Positions 1 to 10,147 are shown, counted from the stretch's first letter. The stretch: DNA of 64,000 bases from Verrucomicrobiia bacterium (GCA_014239365.1 JAAZZB010000083.1:57089-121088), one strand, 5' to 3'. The notes: generated from the sequence alone by a model not told the origin. Program-made: numbers and translations.

Positions 1-275
1 GCCAGCGCTTTGTATTTTTCGTGAATTTTGATGCTATGCACAAACAACGATTCATTGATCATCTCCGAAAGAATTTGCTCGAGATCCTGCACCGGCTTGC
101 CATTCGCATCGCGGATCCGCCGATACACATTGCCCCGGCGCAGCTCAATATCCCGTTGCGTGATCACCTTGCCGGCCACCACCGCGCGCACACGATTGAT
201 GGTTGGATTCTCCGCCGCCTGCGCATTAAAATTTAACAACAGGCAAGCAGCCAACAAAAGACGAAAAGCGTTCAT
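1..275 (-). CDS. SurA-like peptidylprolyl isomerase / periplasmic chaperone N-terminus (partial, runs off window start)
   Basis: Reverse-strand translation MNAFRLLLAACLLLNFNAQAAENPTINRVRAVVAGKVITQRDIELRRGNVYRRIRD...: signal peptide followed by a SurA-N-like 'VVAGKVITQRDIE' motif. Confidence 0.6.
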   Translation of the reverse strand, partial: MNAFRLLLAACLLLNFNAQAAENPTINRVRAVVAGKVITQRDIELRRGNVYRRIRDANGKPVQDLEQILSEMINESLFVHSIKIHEKYKAL

Positions 276-323
276 ACGGCGGCAACTCTAGCCCCTCGCC
301 CAAACGTGTCAAGAGCGCGCCAT

Positions 324-671
324 TCACAGGTTGCTCCCCGCTGAAACACTGTTGGAAATCCAATCCAAATACCGCGCACTGCCCGCCTCAATCTTCAGCG
401 CCACAAACTCCGGCGTGTCATACGGATGCTCCGCCAACACAAACGCCTCCAACGCCGCCAGCTTTTCCTGCGTGGTTTTCAAGACCATCAACACCTCAGA
501 TTCCTGACACACTTTGCCCTCCCACCAATAATGCGATTCCACCCCCGGCACCAGATTCACACAAGCCGCCAAGCGGTTTTCCAAAACACCCGAAGCCAGT
601 TTGCGCGCCACCCCAATCTCCGGCGCCGTGACGAATATGATGTGATGCATCCGCAAAGCCTCAAATTTCAT
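324..671 (-). CDS. cutA: CutA divalent-cation tolerance family protein
   Basis: Sequence pattern IIFVTAPEIGVARKLASGVLENRLAACVNLVPGVESHYWWEGKVCQESEVLMVLKTT...HPYDTPEFVALKI. Confidence 0.9.
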   Translation of the reverse strand: MKFEALRMHHIIFVTAPEIGVARKLASGVLENRLAACVNLVPGVESHYWWEGKVCQESEVLMVLKTTQEKLAALEAFVLAEHPYDTPEFVALKIEAGSARYLDWISNSVSAGSNL

Positions 672-775
672 TTCTCAACAATCAAGAAAAAATCAAGTTT
701 GGCCCGGTGATTTTCTTGGACATTGGGCTTTGGAAATTAGACATTGGCCGTGTCCGGAAACAAATCGGAAGCGGT

Positions 776-3439
776 ATGATTTTAGCCAAAACATTTCATC
801 AATCGAACGGGCTGATGGCCGTGATGCTCGCCTTGGGCATCGCCTGCGGCGGGGATGCTCCGCCCGCGGTTAAACCACCGGCCGCCACTGTGGTTCGGTT
901 TGCCGATCTCTCGAAGCAACCCGACGGGCACGTGCTGCACAAAGCAACCGGCGTGCGGTTTACCGGCACGGTTTTGGAACATTGGCCCGGAGGCAAACCG
1001 CGCGTGAGTCTCGCGTTCAAGGATGGATGGCAGGAAGGCCCCGCTCGCGGTTGGCACGAAAACGGCACGCGAGGGCTCGTGGGCGAATGGCGCCGAGGTC
1101 AGCCGATCGGGCTGGTTCGCGAATGGTCCACTGATGGGATGGCGGTGCGAGAGGTGGAGCATCGGGATGGCCGCGTTATCCGCGAAGAAACCCTCCCCAC
1201 TCCCCGCGCGCAAAAGCTGATAACGGAAAAACTCCAGCAGCGCGAGGCACTGGATAAACAGGATTGGCGGGCCGAGATGAAGGCACAGGAATATGAGGCC
1301 ACATTCGTAAACCTTTGGGATCGCTTGCGGCACGGAAATCACGCGTGGGATATTTTTAAACAATTTTCATTTGAATCCATCCGCTTGCGCAAACTCGGCC
1401 CCGCTGAGAAATGTGATTGGGGGATTGAAAAAAAACAGGCGACGCTTCCCGGAGCCACCCTTACCTTCGCGCAATGGAAAGAACACCTCGCCGACTGGAG
1501 CGCAACCCATCGCGTGCTCGAGACGGAATGGCATCAGGAACAATTTAACCCGGACTCCGAAGACAACCCGGACGCGCACTCCCTGTTCAAAATAGTAATT
1601 CACGCCGAAGCCAATGACGCCTCGGAGCGCGTGATCATACGCGCTGCAGTACGGGTGAATTGGTCGGACAAAAAAGATGAAGCCGGCCATTGGCTGCCAA
1701 AGAAACTTGAAGTGACCCAGCTCACCCTCTTACGGCGGCGCGGTGCCATTCCATTCAAGGCCGGGGGTGAACTGCGGGTTCGCCGGGATAACCCCCAGTT
1801 AACCGTGGAGCGTTTCCCAACCACGGTCGATCCCGCGCCCCTGATTGTGCGCGACTTGAATGGCGACGGGTTGCCTGAAATCATCACCACCGGTTCAAAC
1901 CTGATTTACTGGAACCGAGGCGGCTTGAAATTTCGCCCCGAACAATTGATCAACGGAATGTCCGGCCTATTTCCAAACGCAGCGGCCATCGCGGATTTCA
2001 CCGGCGACGGCAAGCCGGATTTTCTCACCATCGGCCCCTCCGGCAAGCCATTGTTGTTTCACGCGAATGCCCGAAACCGCTTCCCCGGCCCACCCACGGT
2101 GGGGCTGCAAAAAAACCAAAACGCCCAGCTCACCGATGCCTCTGCGATGGCCGTGGGCGATGTGGATGGCGATGGCGACCTCGATTGCTTCGTCCCCCAA
2201 TACCTCTTCCCCTATGCCAACGGCCGCACGCCCACACCTTATTACGATTCCCGCGATGGATTGCCCGCCTATTTATTAATCAATGATGGTAAGGGAAACT
2301 TCACCGACGGCACCGACGCCGCCGGGCTTGCCCCCAAACGACACCGCCGAACTTACAGCGCATCGTTCATCGACTTTGATGAAGATGGCGATCTGGATTT
2401 ACTCGTCGTCAGCGATTTCGCCGGGCTCGACCTCTACCTGAATAATGGCCAAGGCAAATTCACCGACATCACCGCGCGCCTTGGCGACTCCCGATATTCA
2501 TTTGGAATGAGCCACGCCCTCAGTGATTTCGATGGCGACGGCCATCTGGATATTTATATGGTCGGCATGGGCTCCACCACCGCACGCCGGTTGGAGCACC
2601 TCGGGCTGGGGCGAAAAGGCTTCGACTCCATTCAAGCCGCCCGAATGAAAATGGGCTACGGCAACCGCCTCCTGCTCGGCGATGGCAAAGGCAACTTCCG
2701 GCAAACACCCGGCAACGATCGCATAGCCCGCACCGGCTGGGCCTGGGGCTGCACGCAATGGGATTTTGATAACGACGGCGACCGCGACCTCTTCATCGCC
2801 AATGGCCATCTCAGCGGGAAATCCGCCAAAGACTACTGCAGCACATTTTGGCGGCACGACATTTATACCCCAAAAATCCCGCAATCCGGCTTCGTGATGA
2901 ACGGCCTGTTCAACGCCTGTAAAACTAATTTAGGCGGAAACGAATCGTGGAACGGCTTCGAACATAACGTCCTCTTCCTAAACGAAGGCAAAGGACGCCA
3001 CACCAACATCGCCTTCCTAATGGGGCTCGCCTCCGAGGCCGATTGCCGCTCTGTCGTCTCCGCCGATTTGGATCTCGATGGTCGCCCCGATTTGTTAGTC
3101 GTGGAAATTGAAAACCAAAGCGGACGCCGCGATGGTCACGTCCGCATATACCACAACCAGTTGAACACAAAAAACAACTGGATCGGCGTGCATTTACAAT
3201 GCGCCCCCGGCACAGCACTCTTTGGCGCAAAAGTCACCCTCCATCACCCGAACACCTCCCAAACCCTACCCGTCATCACCGGCGATTCCTGGAAAGCACA
3301 GCACCCAACCACCCTCCATTTCGGGCTGGGCAAATCAAAAACCATCAACGCCATCGAAGTACGCTGGCCCAACGGAAAAACCACCCGACTGAACACGCCC
3401 GAAATCAACCGCTACCACATTATAAAAGCCGGCCAATGA
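776..3439 (+). CDS. FG-GAP/VCBS repeat protein with C-terminal ASPIC/UnbV domain and N-terminal MORN-like repeats
   Basis: Multiple DxDGDGxxD repeats; C-terminal 'NNWIGVHLQCAPGTALFGAKVTLHH...LHFGLGKSKTINAIEVRWPNGKTTRL'; N-terminal 'HWPGGKPRVSLAFKDGWQEGPARGWHENGTRGLVGEWRRGQPIG'. ORF opens at 707; ATG at 776 precedes a hydrophobic leader. Confidence 0.85.
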   Translation: MILAKTFHQSNGLMAVMLALGIACGGDAPPAVKPPAATVVRFADLSKQPDGHVLHKATGVRFTGTVLEHWPGGKPRVSLAFKDGWQEGPARGWHENGTRGLVGEWRRGQPIGLVREWSTDGMAVREVEHRDGRVIREETLPTPRAQKLITEKLQQREALDKQDWRAEMKAQEYEATFVNLWDRLRHGNHAWDIFKQFSFESIRLRKLGPAEKCDWGIEKKQATLPGATLTFAQWKEHLADWSATHRVLETEWHQEQFNPDSEDNPDAHSLFKIVIHAEANDASERVIIRAAVRVNWSDKKDEAGHWLPKKLEVTQLTLLRRRGAIPFKAGGELRVRRDNPQLTVERFPTTVDPAPLIVRDLNGDGLPEIITTGSNLIYWNRGGLKFRPEQLINGMSGLFPNAAAIADFTGDGKPDFLTIGPSGKPLLFHANARNRFPGPPTVGLQKNQNAQLTDASAMAVGDVDGDGDLDCFVPQYLFPYANGRTPTPYYDSRDGLPAYLLINDGKGNFTDGTDAAGLAPKRHRRTYSASFIDFDEDGDLDLLVVSDFAGLDLYLNNGQGKFTDITARLGDSRYSFGMSHALSDFDGDGHLDIYMVGMGSTTARRLEHLGLGRKGFDSIQAARMKMGYGNRLLLGDGKGNFRQTPGNDRIARTGWAWGCTQWDFDNDGDRDLFIANGHLSGKSAKDYCSTFWRHDIYTPKIPQSGFVMNGLFNACKTNLGGNESWNGFEHNVLFLNEGKGRHTNIAFLMGLASEADCRSVVSADLDLDGRPDLLVVEIENQSGRRDGHVRIYHNQLNTKNNWIGVHLQCAPGTALFGAKVTLHHPNTSQTLPVITGDSWKAQHPTTLHFGLGKSKTINAIEVRWPNGKTTRLNTPEINRYHIIKAGQ

Positions 3440-3500
3440 ACAATTCTCAATTTCCAACAAAGCCAAACCCACTTGATCATTGAAAATTGAAAATTCCAAA

Positions 3501-3713
3501 ATGACCCGCCCCGAAGCCAGCGAAAAAATTAAGACCCACTGCAAAACCATCGCCCTCGAAATGATGGAACTCAACCCCACCATCGCCTCGCTCGACGACA
3601 CCGAAACCCAGGAAGCCCTCTACGAAGCCAGCTACGCCCTCACCAAGCAATTGGAGATCATCAAGAAAAAGGTCATCCAACTCGAACGCCGCGACGGCTC
3701 CACCGACGTGTAA
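3501..3713 (+). CDS. Small hypothetical protein (~70 aa), function unknown
   Basis: ORF 3480-3713; likely start MTRPEASEKIKTHCKTIALEMMELNP. Confidence 0.5.
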   Translation: MTRPEASEKIKTHCKTIALEMMELNPTIASLDDTETQEALYEASYALTKQLEIIKKKVIQLERRDGSTDV

Positions 3714-3715
3714 TC

Positions 3716-3763
3716 GGTAGGGACGCGCTGCGCGCGTCCGGACACGCACAGCGTGTCCCTACC
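3716..3763. repeat. Intergenic bipartite palindrome GGTAGGGACGCGCTG...CAGCGTGTCCCTACC
   Basis: Outer arms complementary; each half is itself a hairpin (GGACGCGctGCGCGCGTCC and GGACACGcacaGCGTGTCC). Confidence 0.8.
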
Positions 3764-4733
3764 AGCCCAACACGTGCGCGAAAATCAACGGCGCCACAAT
3801 CGTCGCATCACTTTCGATGACGTACTTGGGCGTGTCTACTTCCAGCTTCCCCCACGTGATTTTTTCGTTAGGCACAGCGCCGGAATAGCTGCCGTAGCTG
3901 GTGGTCGAATCACTGATCTGGCAGAAGTACGCCCACTTGCACACGCCTTCGCGCTGCACATCCTGTTCCAACATTGGAACGACGCAAATCGGAAAATCGC
4001 CTGCGATGCCGCCGCCGATTTGGAAAAACCCAAGCGGTGCTTCCGCCGTGGTGGCCTCGTACCAGCGCGCGAGTTCCACCATATATTCGATGCCGCCACG
4101 CACCGCGCGCGGGTCAGTCAGATTTCCCAGAATAATTTCGCTGGCGAACATATTGCCCATCGTGCTGTCTTCCCAGCCGGGCACGAACATCGGTAAATTT
4201 TTTTGCGCCGCCGCCAGCATCCAACTGTCCGCCGGATCAATTTGATAAAATTCCTCCAACTCGCCGCTCAATAAACTTTCAAACAAAAACTCGTGCGGAA
4301 ATTTGCCTTCACCGGCATCGGCTGCCGCGTGCCATCGCGGGCGGATTTTGGATTCCAACCGACGCATCGCTTCTTCCTCGGGGATGCACGTATCGGTCAC
4401 GCGATTGAGTTGGCGGTCGAGCAGCGCCTGTTCGTCCTGCGGGGAAAGATCGCGATAGTGCGGCACGCGCTCATAAAAATCGTGCGCCACGAGGTTATAC
4501 AAATCCTCCTCAAGATTCGCGCCCGTGCAGCAAATGCCGTGCACTTTGTCGCGCCGAATCATCTCCGCCAGCGACAGCCCCAACTCCGCCGTGCTCATTG
4601 CCCCGGCCAACGTGACCAACATTTTGCCGCCGCCATCCAGCAATTGCGCGTAGCCCTCCGCCGCGTCCCCCAGCGTGGCCGCGTTGAAATGGCGGTAGTG
4701 GCGCTGGATGAATTGGCTGATGGGGCCGCTCAT
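3759..4733 (-). CDS. Deoxyhypusine synthase family protein
   Basis: DHS-like motifs: KMLVTLAGAMSTAELGLSLAEMIRRDKVHGICCTGANLEEDLYNLVAHDFYERVPHYR; EKITWGKLEVDT retains the WGK lysine context. Confidence 0.85.
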   Translation of the reverse strand: MSGPISQFIQRHYRHFNAATLGDAAEGYAQLLDGGGKMLVTLAGAMSTAELGLSLAEMIRRDKVHGICCTGANLEEDLYNLVAHDFYERVPHYRDLSPQDEQALLDRQLNRVTDTCIPEEEAMRRLESKIRPRWHAAADAGEGKFPHEFLFESLLSGELEEFYQIDPADSWMLAAAQKNLPMFVPGWEDSTMGNMFASEIILGNLTDPRAVRGGIEYMVELARWYEATTAEAPLGFFQIGGGIAGDFPICVVPMLEQDVQREGVCKWAYFCQISDSTTSYGSYSGAVPNEKITWGKLEVDTPKYVIESDATIVAPLIFAHVLGW

Positions 4734-5959
4734 TTTTCGTCTTCAGGAAAAAATGCCTCGTGCAACACGCGCGTCGCTTCCTCGCCTTGGCCGGCCTCCA
4801 CCACCACCGAGATTTTAATTTCGCTGGTGGAAATCATTCCGATATTGATATTTGCAATGCCGAGCGTTTCGAACACCTTCGCCGCCACACCCGGATGCGT
4901 GCGCATTCCCACGCCCACCACGGAAACTTTTGCAATCGTCTCATCGCCTTCCACGGAAGCGTAGCCGATTTCCTCCTTAAGATCGGCGATCACTTGCCGC
5001 GCGCGCGGGAGGTCCGGCGCATCGGCGGTGAACGAAATATCCGTCGCCGGCGTGGCCGTGCCGTGGCTGACGTTTTGCACAATCATATCCACATTCACCG
5101 ACGCCTCCGCCAGCGCGGTGAACACCCGCGCCGCGTGCCCCGGTTTATCCGGAACCGCCGTCACGGTCATCTTCGCCTGATTACTATCCAGCGACACGCC
5201 GCGCACGACCACCGCTTCCATACTTTCTGTTTCTTCCATCACAATAGTTCCCGGGTTGTTATTGAGGCTCGAGCGCACTTCAAATTTTACATTAAACTTT
5301 TTGGCAAATTCCACTGACCGACTTTGCATCACCTTCGTGCCGAGGCTGGCCAGCTCCATCATTTCGTCATAAGAAATCTCATTCAACTTCCGCGCATTTG
5401 GCACCACGCGTGGGTCCGCCGTGTACACCCCGTCCACGTCCGTATAAATCTGACACAAATCCGCCTTCAACACCGAAGCCAACGCAATCGCCGTCAAATC
5501 CGATCCCCCGCGCCCAAGCGTGGTAATGCGTCCGTCACTCGTCTGCCCCTGAAACCCGGCCACGATCACCACGTTCCCTTTTTCCAGCATCGCGTGCACT
5601 TGCCCCGGCGTGATGTTTTGAATTTTTGCCTTCGAGTGCACGCCATCGGTCACAATGCCCGCTTGAGCACCTGTCAACGAAACTGCCGGCATATCCAGCG
5701 AATGCAAAGCCATCGCCAACAGCGAAATCGTGGTCTGCTCGCCAGTCGCTAACAGCATATCCATCTCGCGATCATTGGGCATTGGATTAATTTCCCGTGC
5801 CATCTTCACAAGATTATCCGTCACTCCGCCCATCGCCGAGACAACCGTCACAACTTTATCACCCCGAAGCCGGAACGTACCAACACGTGCCGCAACGTTT
5901 TTGATCCGCTCAGTATTCTTGACGGAAGAACCGCCATATTTTTGAACAATGAGAGCCAT
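4730..5959 (-). CDS. lysC: Aspartate kinase
   Basis: MALIVQKYGGSSVKNTERIKNVA..., GRGGSDLTAIALA, two C-terminal ACT domains. Confidence 0.95.
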   Translation of the reverse strand: MALIVQKYGGSSVKNTERIKNVAARVGTFRLRGDKVVTVVSAMGGVTDNLVKMAREINPMPNDREMDMLLATGEQTTISLLAMALHSLDMPAVSLTGAQAGIVTDGVHSKAKIQNITPGQVHAMLEKGNVVIVAGFQGQTSDGRITTLGRGGSDLTAIALASVLKADLCQIYTDVDGVYTADPRVVPNARKLNEISYDEMMELASLGTKVMQSRSVEFAKKFNVKFEVRSSLNNNPGTIVMEETESMEAVVVRGVSLDSNQAKMTVTAVPDKPGHAARVFTALAEASVNVDMIVQNVSHGTATPATDISFTADAPDLPRARQVIADLKEEIGYASVEGDETIAKVSVVGVGMRTHPGVAAKVFETLGIANINIGMISTSEIKISVVVEAGQGEEATRVLHEAFFPEDEK

Positions 5960-5961
5960 CG

Positions 5962-7044
5962 TTAAAGTCCAATCGCTGCCCGAACAGCATCCAAATTTGG
6001 CTCCACCGTCGTGGCTTCCACCTTCGCATGCTCCACCGCGTTATCGGGATCTTTCAAACCGTGACCGGTCATCGTCGCTACAACAATGCTGCCTTCGGTG
6101 ATTTTGTTTGCGTTTTGGAGTTTGATAATTCCAGCGAGTGCGGCGGCCGAGGCGGGCTCCACGAAGATGCCTTCTTGCGCGGTGATCATTTGATACGCGG
6201 TTAGAATTTCTTCATCAGTTACTTTGTCAATCGCACCGGCGGAAAATTGCAACGCGGCTTTGGCCGGTTGCCAACTGGCGGGTTTGCCGATGCGGATGGC
6301 GCTCGCGATGGTTTCGGGATCGTCGATGAACGCGTCCTCCACAAACGGCGCGGCGCCGGCGGCTTGGAAACCCATCATCCGCGGCAGCGTATCGCTCTCG
6401 CCGGCGTCGGCGTATTCGCGGTAGCCTTTCCAATATGCAGTAATATTTCCGGCATTGCCCACGGGCAGCACGTGCATATCCGGCGCGTCGCCGAGCGCAT
6501 CGCAGATTTCAAACGCCGCCGTCTTTTGGCCTTCGATACGATGGGGGTTGATGCTGTTCACCACTTCCACCGCGCCATCGGCGCACAACTCGCGCACGAT
6601 CGTCAGCGCGTCATCGAAATTGCCGGGCATTTGCAGCGTGGTCGCGCCGTACATTAACGCTTGGGCAAGCTTGCCGCGGGCGATTTTGCCTTCGGGGATG
6701 AGCACCACGCATTTCATTTTCGCGCGCGCGGCATACGCGGCGGCGCTGGCGCTGGTGTTGCCGGTGCTGGCGCAGGCGATCACTTGCACGCCGCGCGCTT
6801 TGGCTTTGGTGACGGCCATCGTCATCCCGCGATCTTTGAAGGACGCCGTGGGATTGAGCCCTTCGTATTTGAGATATAAATCAAACGCACCGCCGATGGC
6901 CTCCACAAAATTCGGCACGCGAATGAGCGGCGTGTTACCTTCGTGCAAACTGACGATCGGCGTTTCCGGCCCCACGGCAAGGTGCTCGCGATAGCCTTGA
7001 ATGATGCCGCGCCAACCGGCAGCGTTTTTGTGTTCACTGCTCAT
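5962..7044 (-). CDS. thrC: Threonine synthase
   Basis: PLP-type II fold: [43 protein letters not shown]. Confidence 0.93.
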   Translation of the reverse strand: MSSEHKNAAGWRGIIQGYREHLAVGPETPIVSLHEGNTPLIRVPNFVEAIGGAFDLYLKYEGLNPTASFKDRGMTMAVTKAKARGVQVIACASTGNTSASAAAYAARAKMKCVVLIPEGKIARGKLAQALMYGATTLQMPGNFDDALTIVRELCADGAVEVVNSINPHRIEGQKTAAFEICDALGDAPDMHVLPVGNAGNITAYWKGYREYADAGESDTLPRMMGFQAAGAAPFVEDAFIDDPETIASAIRIGKPASWQPAKAALQFSAGAIDKVTDEEILTAYQMITAQEGIFVEPASAAALAGIIKLQNANKITEGSIVVATMTGHGLKDPDNAVEHAKVEATTVEPNLDAVRAAIGL

Positions 7045-8343
7045 TTAATCAAAATTTTCCACGCGAATCATCGTGGGTTTTTTCACCGCCGAAAGTTTGC
7101 GAATTGCTTTAAGCGCTTTCGCCATCGCCGCCTCGGGCGCGGCGTGCAGCATCAGCGCGAGCAAAACATTTTTGCCTTCCTGCCCTTCCGGTTGCAGCAC
7201 GGACGCGATGCTGATTTTGGCTTTGGCTAAAGTGGATGCCACTTGATTGAGCACGCCCGGCCGATCCAACACATTGAGCCGCAAATAATAACTGTTCACC
7301 ACATCATCAATCGCGCCGATCTCACCATTGGCTTCGTGCGGCGTAAAAGCCCGCACGCGCTCAGGCGAATCGTGCTTCAAATCCAACGCAGCATCCGCGA
7401 TGTCGCCCAACACCGCGCTGGCCGTGGCGTCTTGCCCCGCGCCTTGGCCGTAATATAAAGTGTCGCCGAGCACATCGCCTTTCAAATAAATCGCATTGTA
7501 AACACCGCCCACGCTGGCGAGCACGTGATTTTTTGGGACGAGCGCGGGATACATCGTCACCTGCACCGGCGCATTCTTGGCGGCTTTCACCGTGCCAAGC
7601 AGTTTGATGCGGTAACCCAATTGATCGGCAAACGCCAAATCCTGCGGCGTCACGTGGCGGATGCCTTCGGTGTACACGCGCTTGGGCTTCACCCAAAACC
7701 CGTGCGCGAGTGAAGCGAGAATGCCAACTTTGTGCGCGGCATCGTGGCCGTCCACATCCATTGAAGGCTCCGCCTCGGCGAAGCCTTGCGCCTGCGCATC
7801 GGCCACCGCTTCGTCGAAGCCCATTCCGTTCTCCTGCATTTGCGTGAGGATAAAATTGCACGTGCCGTTGAGGATGCCGTAAAGCTCGGTAACGCGATTG
7901 CCGATGAGCCCTTCGCGAAGCAGTTTAATAATCGGAATCCCGCCCGCCACGCTCGCTTCGTAATACAAATTCGCGCCGCTCTTCTCCGAAGCCGCAAAAA
8001 GTTTTTCGCCGTGGAAGGCCAGCAACGCTTTGTTCGCCGTCACCACCGGCTTGCCCGCGCGCAAGGCTGCGAGCACTACGTCCTTGGCCGTCGTCGTGCC
8101 GCCCATCAATTCCACCACCAAATCGATTTTGGGATCCTCAACAATCTCGCGCCAATCGGTCGTTAACAAATCCGTCGGCAACTTCACCGCGCGCTTTTTG
8201 CGAGGGCTGCGCACCGCGATTCGCGCCACGCGCAAGCGCACGCCAAGGCGGCTCGCCATCAGCGCGCCATTACGCCGCAACGCCTGCACCACGCCGCCAC
8301 CCACCGTGCCGCCGCCGATTATGCCTATATTTACCGTTCGCAT
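7045..8343 (-). CDS. hom: Homoserine dehydrogenase
   Basis: MRTVNIGIIGGGTVGGGVVQALRRN; GILNGTCNFILTQM; C-terminal ACT domain; start refined to MRTVNIG. Confidence 0.93.
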   Translation of the reverse strand: MRTVNIGIIGGGTVGGGVVQALRRNGALMASRLGVRLRVARIAVRSPRKKRAVKLPTDLLTTDWREIVEDPKIDLVVELMGGTTTAKDVVLAALRAGKPVVTANKALLAFHGEKLFAASEKSGANLYYEASVAGGIPIIKLLREGLIGNRVTELYGILNGTCNFILTQMQENGMGFDEAVADAQAQGFAEAEPSMDVDGHDAAHKVGILASLAHGFWVKPKRVYTEGIRHVTPQDLAFADQLGYRIKLLGTVKAAKNAPVQVTMYPALVPKNHVLASVGGVYNAIYLKGDVLGDTLYYGQGAGQDATASAVLGDIADAALDLKHDSPERVRAFTPHEANGEIGAIDDVVNSYYLRLNVLDRPGVLNQVASTLAKAKISIASVLQPEGQEGKNVLLALMLHAAPEAAMAKALKAIRKLSAVKKPTMIRVENFD

Positions 8344-8463
8344 CTTGTTTCCAGATTCCCTCCTCATTCTCTTAAGGGCGCGGGAGAATGCCCGCAAATG
8401 GATTATTACTCAAGATTTTTGCCCTTTTGCTGAGGCACCCCCGCCCGTAGACTCAGCAGCGAA

Positions 8464-9762
8464 ATGGCTTGGTACAAAAAATTGCACTGGCAAATCATCC
8501 TCGGTCTCCTGCTCGGCACGCTCTATGGCGTCGCCGCCGCGAATTGGGGTTGGGGCTCGTTCACGGCGGATTGGATCGCCCCCATCGGAAAAATTTTCCT
8601 CAACCTCCTCAAGCTCATCGCGATGCCGCTCGTGCTCGCCTCGCTCGTGTGCGGCGTGGCGTCGTTGTCGGATTTCAAAAAACTTTCCCGAATGGGCGGC
8701 AAGACGATCGGCCTCTACCTCGCCACCACTGCCGTGGCGGTGACGCTCGGTTTGCTTGTCGTCAACACCATCAATCCCGGCAAAAAGTTACCGCAAGAAA
8801 CGCGGGCTCAACTTCAGGAACAATATAAATCCGACGTGGCCAAACGCAGTGAAGTGGCCGAGGAAACTAAAGCACGCGGCCCGCTCCAGCCGTTGGTGGA
8901 TATGGTGCCCAGCAATTTCCTCGAAGCCTCCGGCAACAACCGCGCGATGCTGCAAGTGGTCTTCGCCAGCTTACTCTTTGGCGCGGCACTGGTTTTGGTG
9001 GAAGAACGAAAACGAAAACCCATTTACGATGTGTTCGCCGGCCTGCAAGAGGTCGTCATCAAAGTGGTGCATCTCATTATGCTGATGGCACCCATCGGTG
9101 TCTTCGCGCTGATCGCCGATACCATCAACACGATGGCCAAGGACGACCCTTCGCAAATCATTTCGCTGCTCGGCTCGCTCGGTTGGTATTGCGCCGCCGT
9201 CGTCATCGGCCTCGCGCTGCACGCGATTATTGTTTACCTCGGTTTACTCAAACTCCTCACGCCGCTTTCCATCAAACAATTTTTCAAAGGCATCGGCCAA
9301 GCGCAACTCCTCGCCTTCTCCACCAGCAGCAGCGGCGCCACGCTGCCGGTCACGATGAAATGCGCAGAGGAAAATCTCGGCGCGTCCAAGGAAGTTTCCT
9401 CATTCGTGCTGCCGCTCGGCGCCACCATCAATATGGACGGCACCGCCCTCTACCAAGCCGTGGCCGCCGTGTTCATCGCCCAAGCCAGCGGCATCGAGCT
9501 TACGTTGGCCGCGCAAGTCACCATTGTGTTCACCGCGGTGCTCGCCTCCATCGGCACCGCCGCCGTGCCGGGCGCGGGCATCGTGATGCTCATTGTGATT
9601 CTCGAAGCCATCAATGTCCCCGGCGAAGGCATCGCCCTCATCCTCGGCGTGGACCGCATCCTTGACATGTGCCGCACGGTGGTTAACGTCACCGGAGATT
9701 CCACGGTGGCTTGCATCATCGCGTCGTCTGAAAATCAACTGGATCCCCCTCCGGTAGATTAG
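8464..9762 (+). CDS. Dicarboxylate/amino acid:cation symporter (DAACS/GltP family)
   Basis: AFSTSSSGATLPVTMKCAEENLG...FVLPLGATINMDGTALYQAVAAVFIAQ signature. Confidence 0.93.
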   Translation: MAWYKKLHWQIILGLLLGTLYGVAAANWGWGSFTADWIAPIGKIFLNLLKLIAMPLVLASLVCGVASLSDFKKLSRMGGKTIGLYLATTAVAVTLGLLVVNTINPGKKLPQETRAQLQEQYKSDVAKRSEVAEETKARGPLQPLVDMVPSNFLEASGNNRAMLQVVFASLLFGAALVLVEERKRKPIYDVFAGLQEVVIKVVHLIMLMAPIGVFALIADTINTMAKDDPSQIISLLGSLGWYCAAVVIGLALHAIIVYLGLLKLLTPLSIKQFFKGIGQAQLLAFSTSSSGATLPVTMKCAEENLGASKEVSSFVLPLGATINMDGTALYQAVAAVFIAQASGIELTLAAQVTIVFTAVLASIGTAAVPGAGIVMLIVILEAINVPGEGIALILGVDRILDMCRTVVNVTGDSTVACIIASSENQLDPPPVD

Positions 9763-10089
9763 TTTGCTGAAACCAACTGAACATGGCCGGCTTGAATTCC
9801 ATAGCCGGAGGTATTGGTAATTACCAAGCCTTCCGGATGATGCCGTATCGTACCTTGCGCTTTCCCGGCAGCGAGAACGCGCAGGCGATCCCCGCCGCAA
9901 TGGATCAACGCTTCGGTTACCGCCAGCCCATCGGCCCCATCGCGCAATTCCCCACCCACAGCGCCGTGCTCGGCCTACGCCCTTTCCTCGACCGCGGCCA
10001 TCCCGATCTCACCTACATCAAACACCAAGCCAACCGAGGCGTGGGACCATTCAAATCCGGTTTGGATATTTATGTGTGAATTTTTTTGA

Positions 10090-10147
10090 ACCGCCAAGAC
10101 GCCAAGAATTTTTCCAAGTAAACTTGGTGGCTTTGCGTCTTGGCGAT
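10090..10147. repeat. Intergenic inverted repeat AACCGCCAAGACGCCAAG...CTTGGTGG...CGTCTTGGCG
   Basis: Imperfect palindrome visible by eye between the symporter and enolase. Confidence 0.65.
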
